From: Caryophanales bacterium | GTDB taxonomy: Bacteria; Bacillota; Bacilli; CAJFEE01 | NCBI GenBank assembly: GCA_029256085.1 | Contig: JAQSYP010000001.1 | Span: forward strand, 310,001-374,000 | Direction: 5' to 3' | Length of the DNA: 64,000 nucleotides | In this document: positions 17,001 to 25,214 of the stretch, one piece after another | Position numbering within the stretch: the first letter of the stretch is position 1 | Layout: each line of letters opens with the position of its first letter | Notes under the pieces: model-generated | What the model saw: only the letters and a program-made list of their open reading frames with translations | Told to the model about the DNA's origin: nothing | Databases searched by the model: none | Translations under genes and position numbers: made by a program

Positions 17001-17720
17001 TTTACCCTTTTTACCTTTTTTCTCTTTTTCATGTCTCACGAATTCGTGAAACATCTTCATTAAGGCTCGTTTTTCGATTCTAGAAACGTAACTTCGGGAA
17101 ATTCCTAACTTTTTCGCAATTTCTCTTTGTGTTTGTTCTTCTTCCATATCTAGACCAAATCGACAAACTATAACTTCGCGCTCTCGCTCATCTAATAGAT
17201 AAATATATTCTTTTATTTGATCAATTTGCATATTGAGTTGAATAGTATCAATTACATCTTCATCTTCTGATTTCAAAATATCTAACAAATTAATCTCATT
17301 ACCTTCTTTATCTTGACCAATTGGATCATGCAATGAAACATCTTTTTTTGTTTTCTTAAGGGCACGTAAATGCATTAATATTTCATTTTCTATACATCTA
17401 GCCGCATACGTAGCGAGCTTAGTCCCTTTACTTTGTGAATAGCTTTCAATTGCTTTAATGAGGCCGATAGTACCTATAGAAATTAAATCTTCTGTGTCTT
17501 CACCAGTGTTTTCGAACTTCTTAACGATATGCGCAACCAAACGTAAGTTGTGCTCAATAAGTACATTTCTAGCGTTTCGATCACCCTGATCTAATAAATC
17601 TAAGTATTTTTGTTCTTCAGCTGGTGGTAGTGGTTGAGGGAAGGCGTTATTCTTAACGAAGGTAACAAACACGAATAACTCTTTAAATAAGTAGACAAGT
17701 GCAGTAAGGATTGTTGACAT
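16998..17720 (-). CDS. sigK: RNA polymerase sigma-K factor precursor
   Basis: A 240-residue pro-sigma-K, the late mother-cell sporulation sigma factor. The N-terminal pro-region of about 20 hydrophobic residues ([17 protein letters not shown]) precedes the VKNNAFPQP junction where SpoIVFB cleaves. Region 2 ([36 protein letters not shown]) and region 4 helix-turn-helix ([23 protein letters not shown]) are intact. The gene is continuous and not split by a skin-type element. The ATG at 17720 has AGGAGGA 6 bases upstream; an ATG two codons earlier is too close to that site. Confidence 0.95.
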   Translation of the reverse strand: MSTILTALVYLFKELFVFVTFVKNNAFPQPLPPAEEQKYLDLLDQGDRNARNVLIEHNLRLVAHIVKKFENTGEDTEDLISIGTIGLIKAIESYSQSKGTKLATYAARCIENEILMHLRALKKTKKDVSLHDPIGQDKEGNEINLLDILKSEDEDVIDTIQLNMQIDQIKEYIYLLDEREREVIVCRFGLDMEEEQTQREIAKKLGISRSYVSRIEKRALMKMFHEFVRHEKEKKGKKGK

Positions 17721-17926
17721 ATACATTCCTCCTAGGCAAAATATTCTTGTTGTTATATTTATGATGTAAATAGTGAATTTGTGTCTGTACAATTTGAAAT
17801 GTATATAAATAGAAACGGATAAGCTTTTGAAGAAGGACAAACCTAAATATAGGTAAATACCCTTTTTCTTCACCTCCTAATTTGTACATCATAACTTATA
17901 TTATAGGTTGTAAGGGAGGGAAAAAT

Positions 17927-18127
17927 ATGTATCCAGGATATTGTGGTATTTCGCCGGTTTCTACTCCATGTGTTCCAGTTCCAGTATATGGTGGTTATGG
18001 TGGAGGTTACGGTAGTGGTTGGTGGATTGCATTAGCTGTAATTATTTTTATTATATTTATCTTCTGGGGCTTTTGGGGCTTTGGTGTTAATGGGAATGTA
18101 ACAGGTTGTGGTGTAAGAAATTGTTAA
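17927..18127 (+). CDS. YjcZ-like small sporulation protein
   Basis: A 66-residue protein with a Gly/Tyr-rich stretch (YGGYGGGYGSG), one hydrophobic helix (WWIALAVIIFIIFIFWGFWGF) and a Cys-containing tail. The glycine-rich run followed by a single helix is typical of the YjcZ family of short spore-associated proteins in bacilli. Position next to and divergent from sigK fits, but the match is by architecture only. The ATG at 17927 follows GGGAGGG; 15 upstream codons in frame lack a ribosome-binding site. Confidence 0.6.
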   Translation: MYPGYCGISPVSTPCVPVPVYGGYGGGYGSGWWIALAVIIFIIFIFWGFWGFGVNGNVTGCGVRNC

Positions 18128-18141
18128 TACACCAAAAAAAT

Positions 18142-18170
18142 AAGACTCTAGTTGGCTAGAGTCTTTTACA
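18142..18170. terminator. Terminator between the YjcZ-like gene and pssA
   Basis: AAGACTCTAG (18142-18151) pairs with CTAGAGTCTT (18156-18165) with a TTGG loop; T residues follow on the plus strand and A-rich DNA flanks the other side, so it is probably bidirectional. Confidence 0.88.
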
Positions 18171-18705
18171 TTTTTTTGATTTTTGTTGTACTTATCATCG
18201 CAAATGCTAAGAATAGTGTTATAAGCATATATACTTGGGCTGGAATGATATGTGCTCCTAAGTAGCTAAGTGTTAATAAACAGCCAGCAGCAGTGATAGG
18301 TAAACCTTGGAAATATCCTGTACTTTCTGTTATATTAAAACGAGCTAGTCTAAAAGCTCCGCAAGCAATGTAAATGATTGCGAAGAAAGCACCTGGGGCA
18401 CTAAATTCTTGTAACACAGAAGTGTAAATTAATAGTGCTGGTGCAACACCAAATGATATTACATCACAAAGTGAATCAAGTTGTTTACCAAGCTCGGACT
18501 CAATATTTAATTTTCTTGCAACTAATCCGTCAAATCTATCTAATAACGCAGCCATGAATATAAAAATTAATGCTAAATTATATTCGCCCTTTATTGTCCA
18601 AATAAACGAAAAAGATCCTAATGATAGGTTTCCAAGTGTTATAATATTAGCCGTATTAGCTTTCATTTTTCTAATTGTTTGGTCTATATAGTCTAATATG
18701 AACAT
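18166..18705 (-). CDS. pssA: CDP-diacylglycerol-serine O-phosphatidyltransferase PssA
   Basis: A 179-residue membrane enzyme of the CDP-alcohol phosphatidyltransferase family. The catalytic signature is visible as DRFDGLVARKLNIESELGKQLDSLCD (D-x2-D-G-x2-A-R-x8-G-x3-D-x3-D). It makes phosphatidylserine from CDP-diacylglycerol and serine. The start at 18705 follows GGGAGTGAG. In B. subtilis pssA and psd are in one operon; here psd is divergent from pssA with about 108 bases between, so shared regulation would have to act on both promoters. Confidence 0.92.
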   Translation of the reverse strand: MFILDYIDQTIRKMKANTANIITLGNLSLGSFSFIWTIKGEYNLALIFIFMAALLDRFDGLVARKLNIESELGKQLDSLCDVISFGVAPALLIYTSVLQEFSAPGAFFAIIYIACGAFRLARFNITESTGYFQGLPITAAGCLLTLSYLGAHIIPAQVYMLITLFLAFAMISTTKIKKM

Positions 18706-18813
18706 GAATACTCACTCCCTTTTCAAAAAGAAGAGAATTTCTCTTCTAGATGCTGTACAATAATTGTATTATCTAAACATAGATACGTAAAGTAGAAATT
18801 TCTAGGAGGACAT

Positions 18814-19593
18814 ATGCTAAGACAAAAATTGTATCGTTTCTTAATAGAACTAACGAACTCAAGACTAACATCATACTTACTGAAACGGTTAGCTTTATCA
18901 AAAAAAAGCAAATTTCTAATCAAATCATTCGCAAATACATATCAGATAGATTTGGCCGAAATGGAGAAAAAAATAGAAGAATATACAAGCTTGCATGATT
19001 TCTTCACTAGAAGACTTAAACCTAATTCCAGAACTTTTGAGTCAAGCCCTAATACTATTATTAGTCCAGTTGATGGAAAAATAGAAGAGTTTGGAAAAAT
19101 AAATGAGCACTCAGTAATACATGCAAAAAACAGGCCTTATAGTGTTATTGAAATGTTAGGTAATGATGAAGCGGCTAATAAATATATTAATGGTCATTTT
19201 ATTGTTATTTACCTTAGTCCACAGAACTATCATCGAATTCATTGTCCACTTAATGGAAAAGTAGTTAGACAAGTTACACTTGGTGGAAAGTCTTATCCAG
19301 TTAATAACTTAGGACTTAAATATGGTAAAGACCCTTTATCAAAAAACTTTAGAATTGTGTCTGAAATTCAAAATAATAATAAACATTATTCTTTAATAAA
19401 AGTTGGAGCAATGTTTGTAAATTCTATTGAACTTCTTCATAGCTCTGAGCTAGTTGAAAAGGGAGAAGAGGTAGGTTATTTTAGTTTCGGATCGACTGTG
19501 GTTCTTCTTTTTGAAGAAGGTTCTGTTGAATTATCTGATCTAAAATCTAAACAAAAAGTAAGATTAGGTGATAAAATAGGAGTTTGGAAATAA
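18814..19593 (+). CDS. psd: Phosphatidylserine decarboxylase Psd
   Basis: A 259-residue proenzyme that converts phosphatidylserine to phosphatidylethanolamine. Motifs: TSLHDFFTRRLKP, SPVDGKIEEFGKI, the YLSPQNYHRIHCP catalytic His segment, and near the end FSFGSTVVLLFE, where autocleavage before Ser of GST creates the pyruvoyl group. AGGAGG precedes the ATG. The TAA stop lies at the very edge of an inverted bcr1-like element (from 19590), whose terminal bases include it. Confidence 0.94.
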   Translation: MLRQKLYRFLIELTNSRLTSYLLKRLALSKKSKFLIKSFANTYQIDLAEMEKKIEEYTSLHDFFTRRLKPNSRTFESSPNTIISPVDGKIEEFGKINEHSVIHAKNRPYSVIEMLGNDEAANKYINGHFIVIYLSPQNYHRIHCPLNGKVVRQVTLGGKSYPVNNLGLKYGKDPLSKNFRIVSEIQNNNKHYSLIKVGAMFVNSIELLHSSELVEKGEEVGYFSFGSTVVLLFEEGSVELSDLKSKQKVRLGDKIGVWK

Positions 19594-19652
19594 AGAAAAC
19601 TCGGCGATTGCCGAGCCTTTAGGAGCGCAGTAGTTGCACTTATGCGTTTATA
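19590..19652 (-). repeat. bcr1-like dispersed element, shortened copy
   Basis: In inverse orientation this 63-bp copy keeps one end (CGCATAAGTGCAACTAC), a changed middle, and the terminal CTCGGC-AATC-GCCGAG-TTTTCTTTA hairpin, but lacks the GGAAAGTAT hairpin half of the copies at 3155 and 47174. It is bordered by ATAAA on the left and TTTAT on the right. Confidence 0.7.
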
Positions 19653-19654
19653 GC

Positions 19655-19689
19655 CAAAAAAAAGAGTTAAGGCTTTTAGACTTAACTCT
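19655..19689 (-). terminator. Terminator of sda
   Basis: On the minus strand AGAGTTAAG (19689-19681) pairs with CTTAACTCT (19671-19663), followed by eight T residues. Confidence 0.88.
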
Positions 19690-19706
19690 AAGTAATAATG
19701 TTTGAT

Positions 19707-19841
19707 TTACTTGCTAATTCTGTGACCTAAAGAACGACGCACGATTTCGTACTCAATTAAGTAAATAAAGTCTGTGCTTAAATGTAGTTCTTTTGCTTTG
19801 AAGTAGGAGATAATGAGCAAGTCATCTGGAAGTTGTCTCAT
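19707..19841 (-). CDS. sda: Sporulation histidine kinase inhibitor Sda
   Basis: A 44-residue checkpoint protein (begins [19 protein letters not shown], ends RRSLGHRIS) matching Sda over its whole length. Sda forms a helical hairpin that binds the phosphotransfer domain of sporulation kinase KinA and blocks the phosphorelay when replication is perturbed. GAGGAAT precedes the ATG. It lies next to yqeG as in other Bacillus. Its upstream region has a plausible sigma-A promoter and a cluster of DnaA boxes, matching the DnaA-dependent control known for B. subtilis sda. Confidence 0.93.
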   Translation of the reverse strand: MRQLPDDLLIISYFKAKELHLSTDFIYLIEYEIVRRSLGHRISK

Positions 19842-19878
19842 ATTAATTCCTCCTATTAATAGTGTTGTTTGTGATTAA

Positions 19879-19907
19879 AATCTAACATGTTTATACTATT
19901 AATACAA
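19879..19907 (-). promoter_or_regulatory. Putative sda promoter
   Basis: On the minus strand TTGTAT (19907-19902) is 17 bases from TAGATT (19884-19879), with TG one base before the -10 box. The DnaA boxes begin 9 bases upstream of the -35. Confidence 0.55.
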
Positions 19908-19915
19908 TAGAAATG

Positions 19916-20015
19916 TTACCCACAAAGAAGTGTGTATAAGCTGTGGATTTATTGGTGATAAGTTGTTAAATCACTTGTCAAATATGTAGGGATAATGTTG
20001 ATAATCTTATCCACA
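19916..20015. promoter_or_regulatory. DnaA-box cluster between sda and yqeG
   Basis: Two perfect boxes are present: TTATACACA (minus strand, 19931-19939) and TTATCCACA (20007-20015). TTACCCACA (19916-19924) has one mismatch. AAATCCACA (minus, 19942-19950) and TTATCCCTA (minus, 19987-19995) are weaker. Five candidate sites within 100 bases upstream of sda fit replication-initiation-linked control. Confidence 0.8.
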
Positions 20016-20036
20016 GGTGTTGACAGAAGTTGTTTT

Positions 20037-20065
20037 TTGTCGAAATGTTTTTAGAATAATATAAA
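20037..20065 (+). promoter_or_regulatory. Putative promoter of the yqeG operon
   Basis: TTGTCG (20037-20042), 17-base spacer, TATAAA (20060-20065). It lies 83 bases before the yqeG start and about 22 bases after the last DnaA box. Confidence 0.5.
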
Positions 20066-20147
20066 ATTCTACAAAATATTCGCCAAATATGAGTTGTTAT
20101 TGTAGAAATTTGTATGCGACTATAGTATTACATATGAGGTGTTAATA

Positions 20148-20669
20148 ATGTTAAAGAAGTTTTTACCAGATAGCCATTTTAAAAATGTGTATAACATCAC
20201 TCCAGAGTATTTAAAAAGCTTTGGCATAAAAGGAATTATCACAGATCTAGACAATACACTAATCGAATGGGATAAACCTAATGCAACTCCAGATCTTATT
20301 AAATGGTTTGAACATTTGAAAGAAAATGGTGTTAAGGTTGCCGTAGTATCTAACAATAATCGAGAACGTGTTAGGATTTTCTGTGAACCACTTGGGATTC
20401 CTTTCTTCTATAAAGCAAGAAAGCCTTTAACGAATGCATTTAAAAGTGCTCTAAATTCACTAAATCTTGAAAAAGATGAAGTTTGTGTTGTAGGAGATCA
20501 GTTGTTAACAGATATTTTAGGTGGAAATAATTTAGGTGTACATACTATCTTAGTAGTTCCGGTAGCGAGCACTGATGGATTTGTTACACGTTTCAACCGT
20601 AAAGTGGAGCGAAGAATTCTAAAAATGCTTCGCCAACGAGGTTTGCTGAAGTGGGAGGAAGTTAAATAA
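20148..20669 (+). CDS. yqeG: YqeG family HAD IIIA-type phosphatase
   Basis: A 173-residue HAD hydrolase. Motif I is TDLDNTLIEWD, motif II VVSNNN, and the late GDQLLTDILGGN is motif IV. The C-terminus (VPVASTDGFVTRFNRKVERRIL) is typical of YqeG, an essential-looking gene of unknown substrate in B. subtilis. The ATG at 20148 follows GAGGTG by 6 bases. It heads the yqeG-to-yqeM operon and shares one base with yqeH (TAATG). Confidence 0.92.
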   Translation: MLKKFLPDSHFKNVYNITPEYLKSFGIKGIITDLDNTLIEWDKPNATPDLIKWFEHLKENGVKVAVVSNNNRERVRIFCEPLGIPFFYKARKPLTNAFKSALNSLNLEKDEVCVVGDQLLTDILGGNNLGVHTILVVPVASTDGFVTRFNRKVERRILKMLRQRGLLKWEEVK

Positions 20670-21769
20670 TGGAACAATTTAAGTGTATAGGCTGTGGTGT
20701 TGATTTACAAAATGATGACCCAAAGAAGCTTGGTTTTGTTCCATCATTTGAAAATGTTGATAACCTTGTTTGCAAAAGATGTTTTCGCCTGAAAAATTAT
20801 AACGAATTGCAAGAAGCAGGACTTACAGAAGATGACTTTTTAAAAATTCTTAATAATATAGGAACAAAGAAAGCTTTAATTGTAAAAATTGTTGATATAT
20901 TCGACTTTAATGGAAGTTGGATTAATGGTATACACAGGTTTGTAGGGAGTAATGAAGTAATTTTAGTCGGAAATAAAGTAGATTTAATTCCAAAGTCAGT
21001 GAAAGCGAATAAAATTATTAATTGGATGCGAGGAGCTGCGAGAGATCAAGGTCTTAAACCGTTAGATGTTCATCTAATTAGCGCAGTAAAAGGCACAGGT
21101 GTTGAAGAATTATTGGAATCTATTGAAGTTTCAAGAAAAGGTAAAGATGTTTATGTTGTTGGATGCACAAATGTTGGTAAGTCCACTTTAATAAACAAAA
21201 TAATTAAAATTGCATCTGAATCTGATGATAATGTAATTACAACATCACATTTCCCAGGAACTACTTTAGATGTAATTGAGATTCCTTTTGATGACGAATC
21301 ATCACTTTACGACACTCCTGGTTTAATTAATAAACACCAGTTAGCTCACTATGTAAGTAGTAAAACCCTAAAGTATATTACACCAAAAAAAGAAGTTAAA
21401 CAGCAAGTTTATCAATTGAATAGTGGACAAACACTCTATATTGCAGGGTTAGCAAGATTTGATTTTGTAAGTGGAGAGAGAAATTCATTTGTATGTTATT
21501 TTCCTAATGATTTAAACATACACAGAACGAAGCTAGAAAATGCTGATGAATTATATATCAAGCACGCTGGAACATTACTCTCACCACCGAGTCCAGATGA
21601 ATTAAATGATATTCCAAAATTAGTTTCAAGAGACTTTACAATAAATGAAGATAAAACAGACATTGTATTCTCAGGATTAGGTTGGATTACTATTCCAAAT
21701 AGCGGTGTTAAAATTACTGCACATGCACCTAAAGGAGTAGGAATCTTTACTAGAAAATCTTTAATATAA
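20669..21769 (+). CDS. yqeH: Ribosome biogenesis GTPase YqeH
   Basis: A 366-residue circularly permuted GTPase needed for 30S subunit assembly. The N-terminal zinc finger has CIGC and CKRC. The G motifs appear in permuted order: G4 GNKVDLIP first, G5 SAVKGTG, then G1 GCTNVGKST and G3 DTPG. The C-terminal domain is RNA-binding. It overlaps yqeG by one base and is followed by aroE 13 bases later. Confidence 0.95.
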   Translation: MEQFKCIGCGVDLQNDDPKKLGFVPSFENVDNLVCKRCFRLKNYNELQEAGLTEDDFLKILNNIGTKKALIVKIVDIFDFNGSWINGIHRFVGSNEVILVGNKVDLIPKSVKANKIINWMRGAARDQGLKPLDVHLISAVKGTGVEELLESIEVSRKGKDVYVVGCTNVGKSTLINKIIKIASESDDNVITTSHFPGTTLDVIEIPFDDESSLYDTPGLINKHQLAHYVSSKTLKYITPKKEVKQQVYQLNSGQTLYIAGLARFDFVSGERNSFVCYFPNDLNIHRTKLENADELYIKHAGTLLSPPSPDELNDIPKLVSRDFTINEDKTDIVFSGLGWITIPNSGVKITAHAPKGVGIFTRKSLI

Positions 21770-21782
21770 TTGAGGTATTTTT

Positions 21783-22628
21783 ATGAAATGCTATGGTGTA
21801 ATCGGTGATCCTATAGGACATTCTCTTTCCCCAGTTATGCACAATTCGCAATTTAATACTTTTGGAATTGATGCAATATATCTTCCATTTCATGTTAATA
21901 ATGAGGGACTTAGAAATGCGATTGATGGGATGCGAGGTCTGAAAATAAGAGGTATGAGCGTTACAATTCCTCATAAAGAATCAATAATAAAACACCTAGA
22001 TGCGATTGATGAAGAGGCCTCTAAGATTGGTGCAGTAAATACGATAATTAACGAAAATAATAAACTCATTGGTACAAATACTGACGGTAAAGGTTTCATT
22101 AATTCTGTAATTGATTATGGGTTTTCTTTAAATGATAAAAAAGTTCTAATTATTGGTGCAGGTGGAGCTTCAAGAGCTATTATTTATAGGTTATCTTTAA
22201 GTGGAGTTTCAAGTATCACCGTGGCAAATAGAACAACTAGTAGAGCTGAGGAGCTATTATCTGAAATAGGTATTGACTGCAAAAATACAGTAATCAGTCT
22301 TAATGATGTAAGTGAGATAATTGATGAATTTGATTTAGTAGTTAATACAACTTCAGTAGGGATGAGTCCGAATATTAGTGATATACCATTTACTTTTAAT
22401 AAAGTAAAAAAAGGGAGTCACTTTATCGATATCATTTATAATCCATACGAAACAAAATTTTTAAATAGAGCATCTTCACTTGGTGCTACTGTTCAGAATG
22501 GAATAGGGATGTTTATACATCAAGGAGCAATAGCTTTTGAACTTTGGACAGGTAAAGAGGCAAACATAAAATTAATGGAAAAAGTAGTAGTAGAAAGGTT
22601 AGGCGAAAAAAATAATGCTAACAGGTAA
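21783..22628 (+). CDS. aroE: Shikimate dehydrogenase AroE
   Basis: A 281-residue NADPH-dependent shikimate dehydrogenase. The substrate domain has GDPIGHSLSPVMHN and VTIPHKE (catalytic Lys), with NTDGKGF; the nucleotide domain has IIGAGGASRAI and NRTTSRA. It catalyses the reduction of 3-dehydroshikimate. It overlaps yhbY by 14 bases, a tight coupling typical of this operon. Confidence 0.95.
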   Translation: MKCYGVIGDPIGHSLSPVMHNSQFNTFGIDAIYLPFHVNNEGLRNAIDGMRGLKIRGMSVTIPHKESIIKHLDAIDEEASKIGAVNTIINENNKLIGTNTDGKGFINSVIDYGFSLNDKKVLIIGAGGASRAIIYRLSLSGVSSITVANRTTSRAEELLSEIGIDCKNTVISLNDVSEIIDEFDLVVNTTSVGMSPNISDIPFTFNKVKKGSHFIDIIYNPYETKFLNRASSLGATVQNGIGMFIHQGAIAFELWTGKEANIKLMEKVVVERLGEKNNANR

Positions 22629-22905
22629 ACAGAAAAGATTTTTACGTTCACAGGCACATCATTTAACACCAGTTTTTCAAGTAGGAAAAGGTGGAGTTAA
22701 TGAAAACATGATTAAGCAGTTAGACGAAGTACTTGAGGCAAGGGAATTAATAAAAGTAAATATTCTTCAAAACTGTGATGAGCCACGTGATGTAGTGGCT
22801 GAACAACTCGTTGAAGGAACTAATGCTGAGCTAGTTCAAGTAATTGGAAAGATAATTGTGTTATATAAAGAGTCTGTAAATAAAAAAACAATTAACTTAC
22901 CATAA
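22615..22905 (+). CDS. yhbY: CRM-domain RNA-binding protein YhbY (YqeI)
   Basis: A 96-residue protein consisting of one CRM domain (LTGKQKRFLRSQAHHLTP at the N-terminus, then VGKGGVNENM with the GxxG loop, and ELIKVNIL). Such proteins associate with pre-50S ribosomal particles. It lies within the ribosome-related operon between aroE and nadD. Confidence 0.92.
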   Translation: MLTGKQKRFLRSQAHHLTPVFQVGKGGVNENMIKQLDEVLEARELIKVNILQNCDEPRDVVAEQLVEGTNAELVQVIGKIIVLYKESVNKKTINLP

Positions 22906-22918
22906 GTAGGGGTGCTTT

Positions 22919-23488
22919 ATGGAACGGATAGGAATTTTAGGAGGAACTTTTGATCCGCCGCATTTAGGACATCTAATTATTGCTAATGAGGTTTATCATG
23001 AGTTTAAACTTAATAAAGTTCTATTTCTTCCTGCATGGATTCCTCCGCATAAAGAGAGTGATAAAATTACAGATCCATATGTAAGGCTAGAATTATTAAA
23101 GATATTAATAAATAAAATACCTTACTTCGAAATTGATGAGACAGAAATAGTAAATAAGGGAAAGATAAAATACACGTACGATACAGTCCAGATCTTAAAA
23201 GAAAAATTCCAAGACGATGATCTATACTTTATAATTGGTGCTGATCAAATTGAGAAACTTGATAGCTGGCATAAGATTGATCAATTACAGGAAGACATCA
23301 AGTTCGTAGGGGTTAATAGAAAAAATTACTCATCAAAAACTATTTATAATATCCAACATATCGAGATTCCTACTATTGAGATATCATCAACTTTAATAAA
23401 AAACAGATTAAGATCTAACAAAGATGTTAAATTTCTTGTTCCTGATGAGGTATTTGAATACATAAGGGAGAAGAAGATCTATGGATAG
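22919..23488 (+). CDS. nadD: Nicotinate-nucleotide adenylyltransferase NadD
   Basis: A 189-residue nucleotidyltransferase of NAD synthesis that joins nicotinate mononucleotide to ATP. Motifs: GGTFDPPHLGHLI at the N-terminus, LFLPAWIPPHK, FIIGADQ, and EISSTLIKNRL (ISSTxIR-type). It overlaps the next gene by 8 bases. Confidence 0.95.
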   Translation: MERIGILGGTFDPPHLGHLIIANEVYHEFKLNKVLFLPAWIPPHKESDKITDPYVRLELLKILINKIPYFEIDETEIVNKGKIKYTYDTVQILKEKFQDDDLYFIIGADQIEKLDSWHKIDQLQEDIKFVGVNRKNYSSKTIYNIQHIEIPTIEISSTLIKNRLRSNKDVKFLVPDEVFEYIREKKIYG

Positions 23489-24038
23489 ACAAATGGCTAT
23501 TAATGCAATAAGAAAAAAGTTAAAAGAAAGTCGATTTGATCATTCAATTCGTGTATATGAAACAGCTATGAAGTTAAATGAAATATACCGGGTTGATGAA
23601 GAAAAATTAGCTTTAGCTTCAATTTTACATGACTATGCAAAAAATTTATCAATACCTGAAACAGAGCAAATACTTAAACGAGCAGGTTGTTACGAAAAAG
23701 AACTATCATATAATTCGGAAGTTTGGCATTCATATGCTGGGTCTGAACTTGTAAAAACTGATTTAGGAATAACTGATTCAGAAATTCTTCAGGCAATAAG
23801 TTATCATACAACTGGCAACATCTCAATGACTTTATTGGACAAGCTTGTTTTTATAGCAGATTATATTGAGCCTGCAAGGGATTTCCCAGGTGTTGAAAAA
23901 GTACGTGAACTAGTTTTAGTTGATATTGATAAAGCATTGCTAAAAGCATTGTGCTTAACTATAAATTTCTTGTTGCAAAGTAACATTCCAATCGCTATTG
24001 ATACTATCGAGATTTATAATAAATTAGTAAAAAAATAA
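23481..24038 (+). CDS. yqeK: YqeK family HD-domain hydrolase
   Basis: A 185-residue HD-domain metal hydrolase. Metal ligands appear in HSIRVYETA, ILHDYAKN (HD pair), EVWHSYAG, and ISYHTTGN, with IADYIEPAR late. YqeK proteins are symmetric diadenosine tetraphosphate hydrolases. Position between nadD and rsfS is conserved. Confidence 0.93.
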   Translation: MDRQMAINAIRKKLKESRFDHSIRVYETAMKLNEIYRVDEEKLALASILHDYAKNLSIPETEQILKRAGCYEKELSYNSEVWHSYAGSELVKTDLGITDSEILQAISYHTTGNISMTLLDKLVFIADYIEPARDFPGVEKVRELVLVDIDKALLKALCLTINFLLQSNIPIAIDTIEIYNKLVKK

Positions 24039-24055
24039 AAAAGGGAGCTGATTTT

Positions 24056-24409
24056 ATGGATTCTATGGAGTTAGCTAAGTTAGCTTATGAAGCAGTAGAT
24101 TCTAAAAAAGCTGAATCAATTGTATGTTTAAAAATGCAAGGAATCAGTGTAATATCAGATTATTTTATAATTTGTCATGGAAATAATGAGAAACAAGTTC
24201 AAGCGATTGCAAAAGAGGTAAAAAGTAAGGCAGAGGAAGCAAATTCCAATATTAAGCGTATTGAAGGTTATGATGAAGCTAAATGGATATTGGTTGACCT
24301 AGGTGATGTTGTAGTACATGTATTTAATAAGGACGAGAGGGTTTATTATAATCTCGAGAAATTATGGGGAGATGCTCCACAAATTCAATCTCAACTTGGT
24401 GCCATTTAA
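24056..24409 (+). CDS. rsfS: Ribosome silencing factor RsfS
   Basis: A 117-residue protein that binds L14 on the large subunit and prevents subunit joining when nutrients are short. Motifs: DYFIICHGNNEKQVQAIA and the C-terminal WILVDLGDVVVHVFNKDERVYYNLEKLWGDA region, spread over the usual length. AAAGGGAGCTG precedes the ATG. The stop overlaps the yqeM start (TAATG). Confidence 0.95.
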   Translation: MDSMELAKLAYEAVDSKKAESIVCLKMQGISVISDYFIICHGNNEKQVQAIAKEVKSKAEEANSNIKRIEGYDEAKWILVDLGDVVVHVFNKDERVYYNLEKLWGDAPQIQSQLGAI

Positions 24410-25161
24410 TGAGCTATGAAGTATTAGCATATTATTATGATGACCTAATGCAGGATGTTGAGTACGAAAACTGGTTTCATTTCTTTGGAGAAAACTGCAA
24501 GAAATTTAATCTTGATAAAAACATAGAAATCCTAGACCTTGGTTGTGGTACTGGGATTTTTATTAGTTTACTTCTTGAAAAGAACTATGAAAATGTTTAT
24601 GGTTTTGATCTATCCGATGAAATGCTCTCTGTAGCGTATGAAAGGTTAGAAGAGCAAGGGCATAACGCTATGCTTTTTCAAGGAGATATGACAGATTTTC
24701 AATTAGAAAAACAATTCGATGTAATTACTATATTTTGTGACGGCTTAAATTACTTAAGTAACGATGACGATGTAATAAAAACATTTAATCAAGTTAAGAA
24801 ACATCTCCGACCTGGTGGCCTTTTAATGTTTGATGTGCATTCAATTCATAAAATTAGTACAGCCTTTAATAATAAAACATATTCAACAGTTGAAGATGAC
24901 TATGCACTTATTTGGGCTACATTTAACGGAGAAACCGAGTATTCTGTTGAACACGAGCTGACATTCTTTATTCAAAATGAAGAAGGTTCTTTTGACAAAT
25001 ATACCGAATTTCAGAAGCAACGCACTTTTCCAATTGAAAAATACAAGCAATGGCTTAAAGATGAAAATTTTAGTGAAATTGAATTTTTAGGTGATTTCAG
25101 TAAGGAAAATGAAATTTCCACTAGTGAAAGAATTCTCTTTTGTGCACAATATTGTGGTTAA
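24409..25161 (+). CDS. yqeM: Class I SAM-dependent methyltransferase YqeM
   Basis: A 250-residue methyltransferase. The SAM-binding motif I is ILDLGCGTGIF, followed by GFDLSDEML and the late HLRPGGLLMFDVHS. The substrate is not known. The ATG at 24409 is chosen over an earlier in-frame one because it couples to the rsfS stop and matches the YqeM start SYEVLAYYYDDLM. It is the last gene of the operon. Confidence 0.9.
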   Translation: MSYEVLAYYYDDLMQDVEYENWFHFFGENCKKFNLDKNIEILDLGCGTGIFISLLLEKNYENVYGFDLSDEMLSVAYERLEEQGHNAMLFQGDMTDFQLEKQFDVITIFCDGLNYLSNDDDVIKTFNQVKKHLRPGGLLMFDVHSIHKISTAFNNKTYSTVEDDYALIWATFNGETEYSVEHELTFFIQNEEGSFDKYTEFQKQRTFPIEKYKQWLKDENFSEIEFLGDFSKENEISTSERILFCAQYCG

Positions 25162-25165
25162 ATAG

Positions 25166-25200
25166 AAAATAAACCATTTAGACAAAATGGTTTATTTTTT
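25166..25200. terminator. Bidirectional terminator between yqeM and comER
   Basis: A 14-bp stem (AAAATAAACCATTT with AAATGGTTTATTTT) between the two convergent genes, with T residues after the plus-strand arm. Confidence 0.9.
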
Positions 25201-25214
25201 TTAATATCAAATTG

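Noticed and set aside
16998-17720. Possible skin-type interruption of sigK
   Set aside because: The sigma-K reading frame is continuous from the pro-sequence to the region 4 helix, so there is no inserted element.
19916-20015. Chromosomal replication origin
   Set aside because: DnaA boxes are present, but there is no dnaA/dnaN neighbourhood or clear unwinding element; the setting matches the known sda control region.
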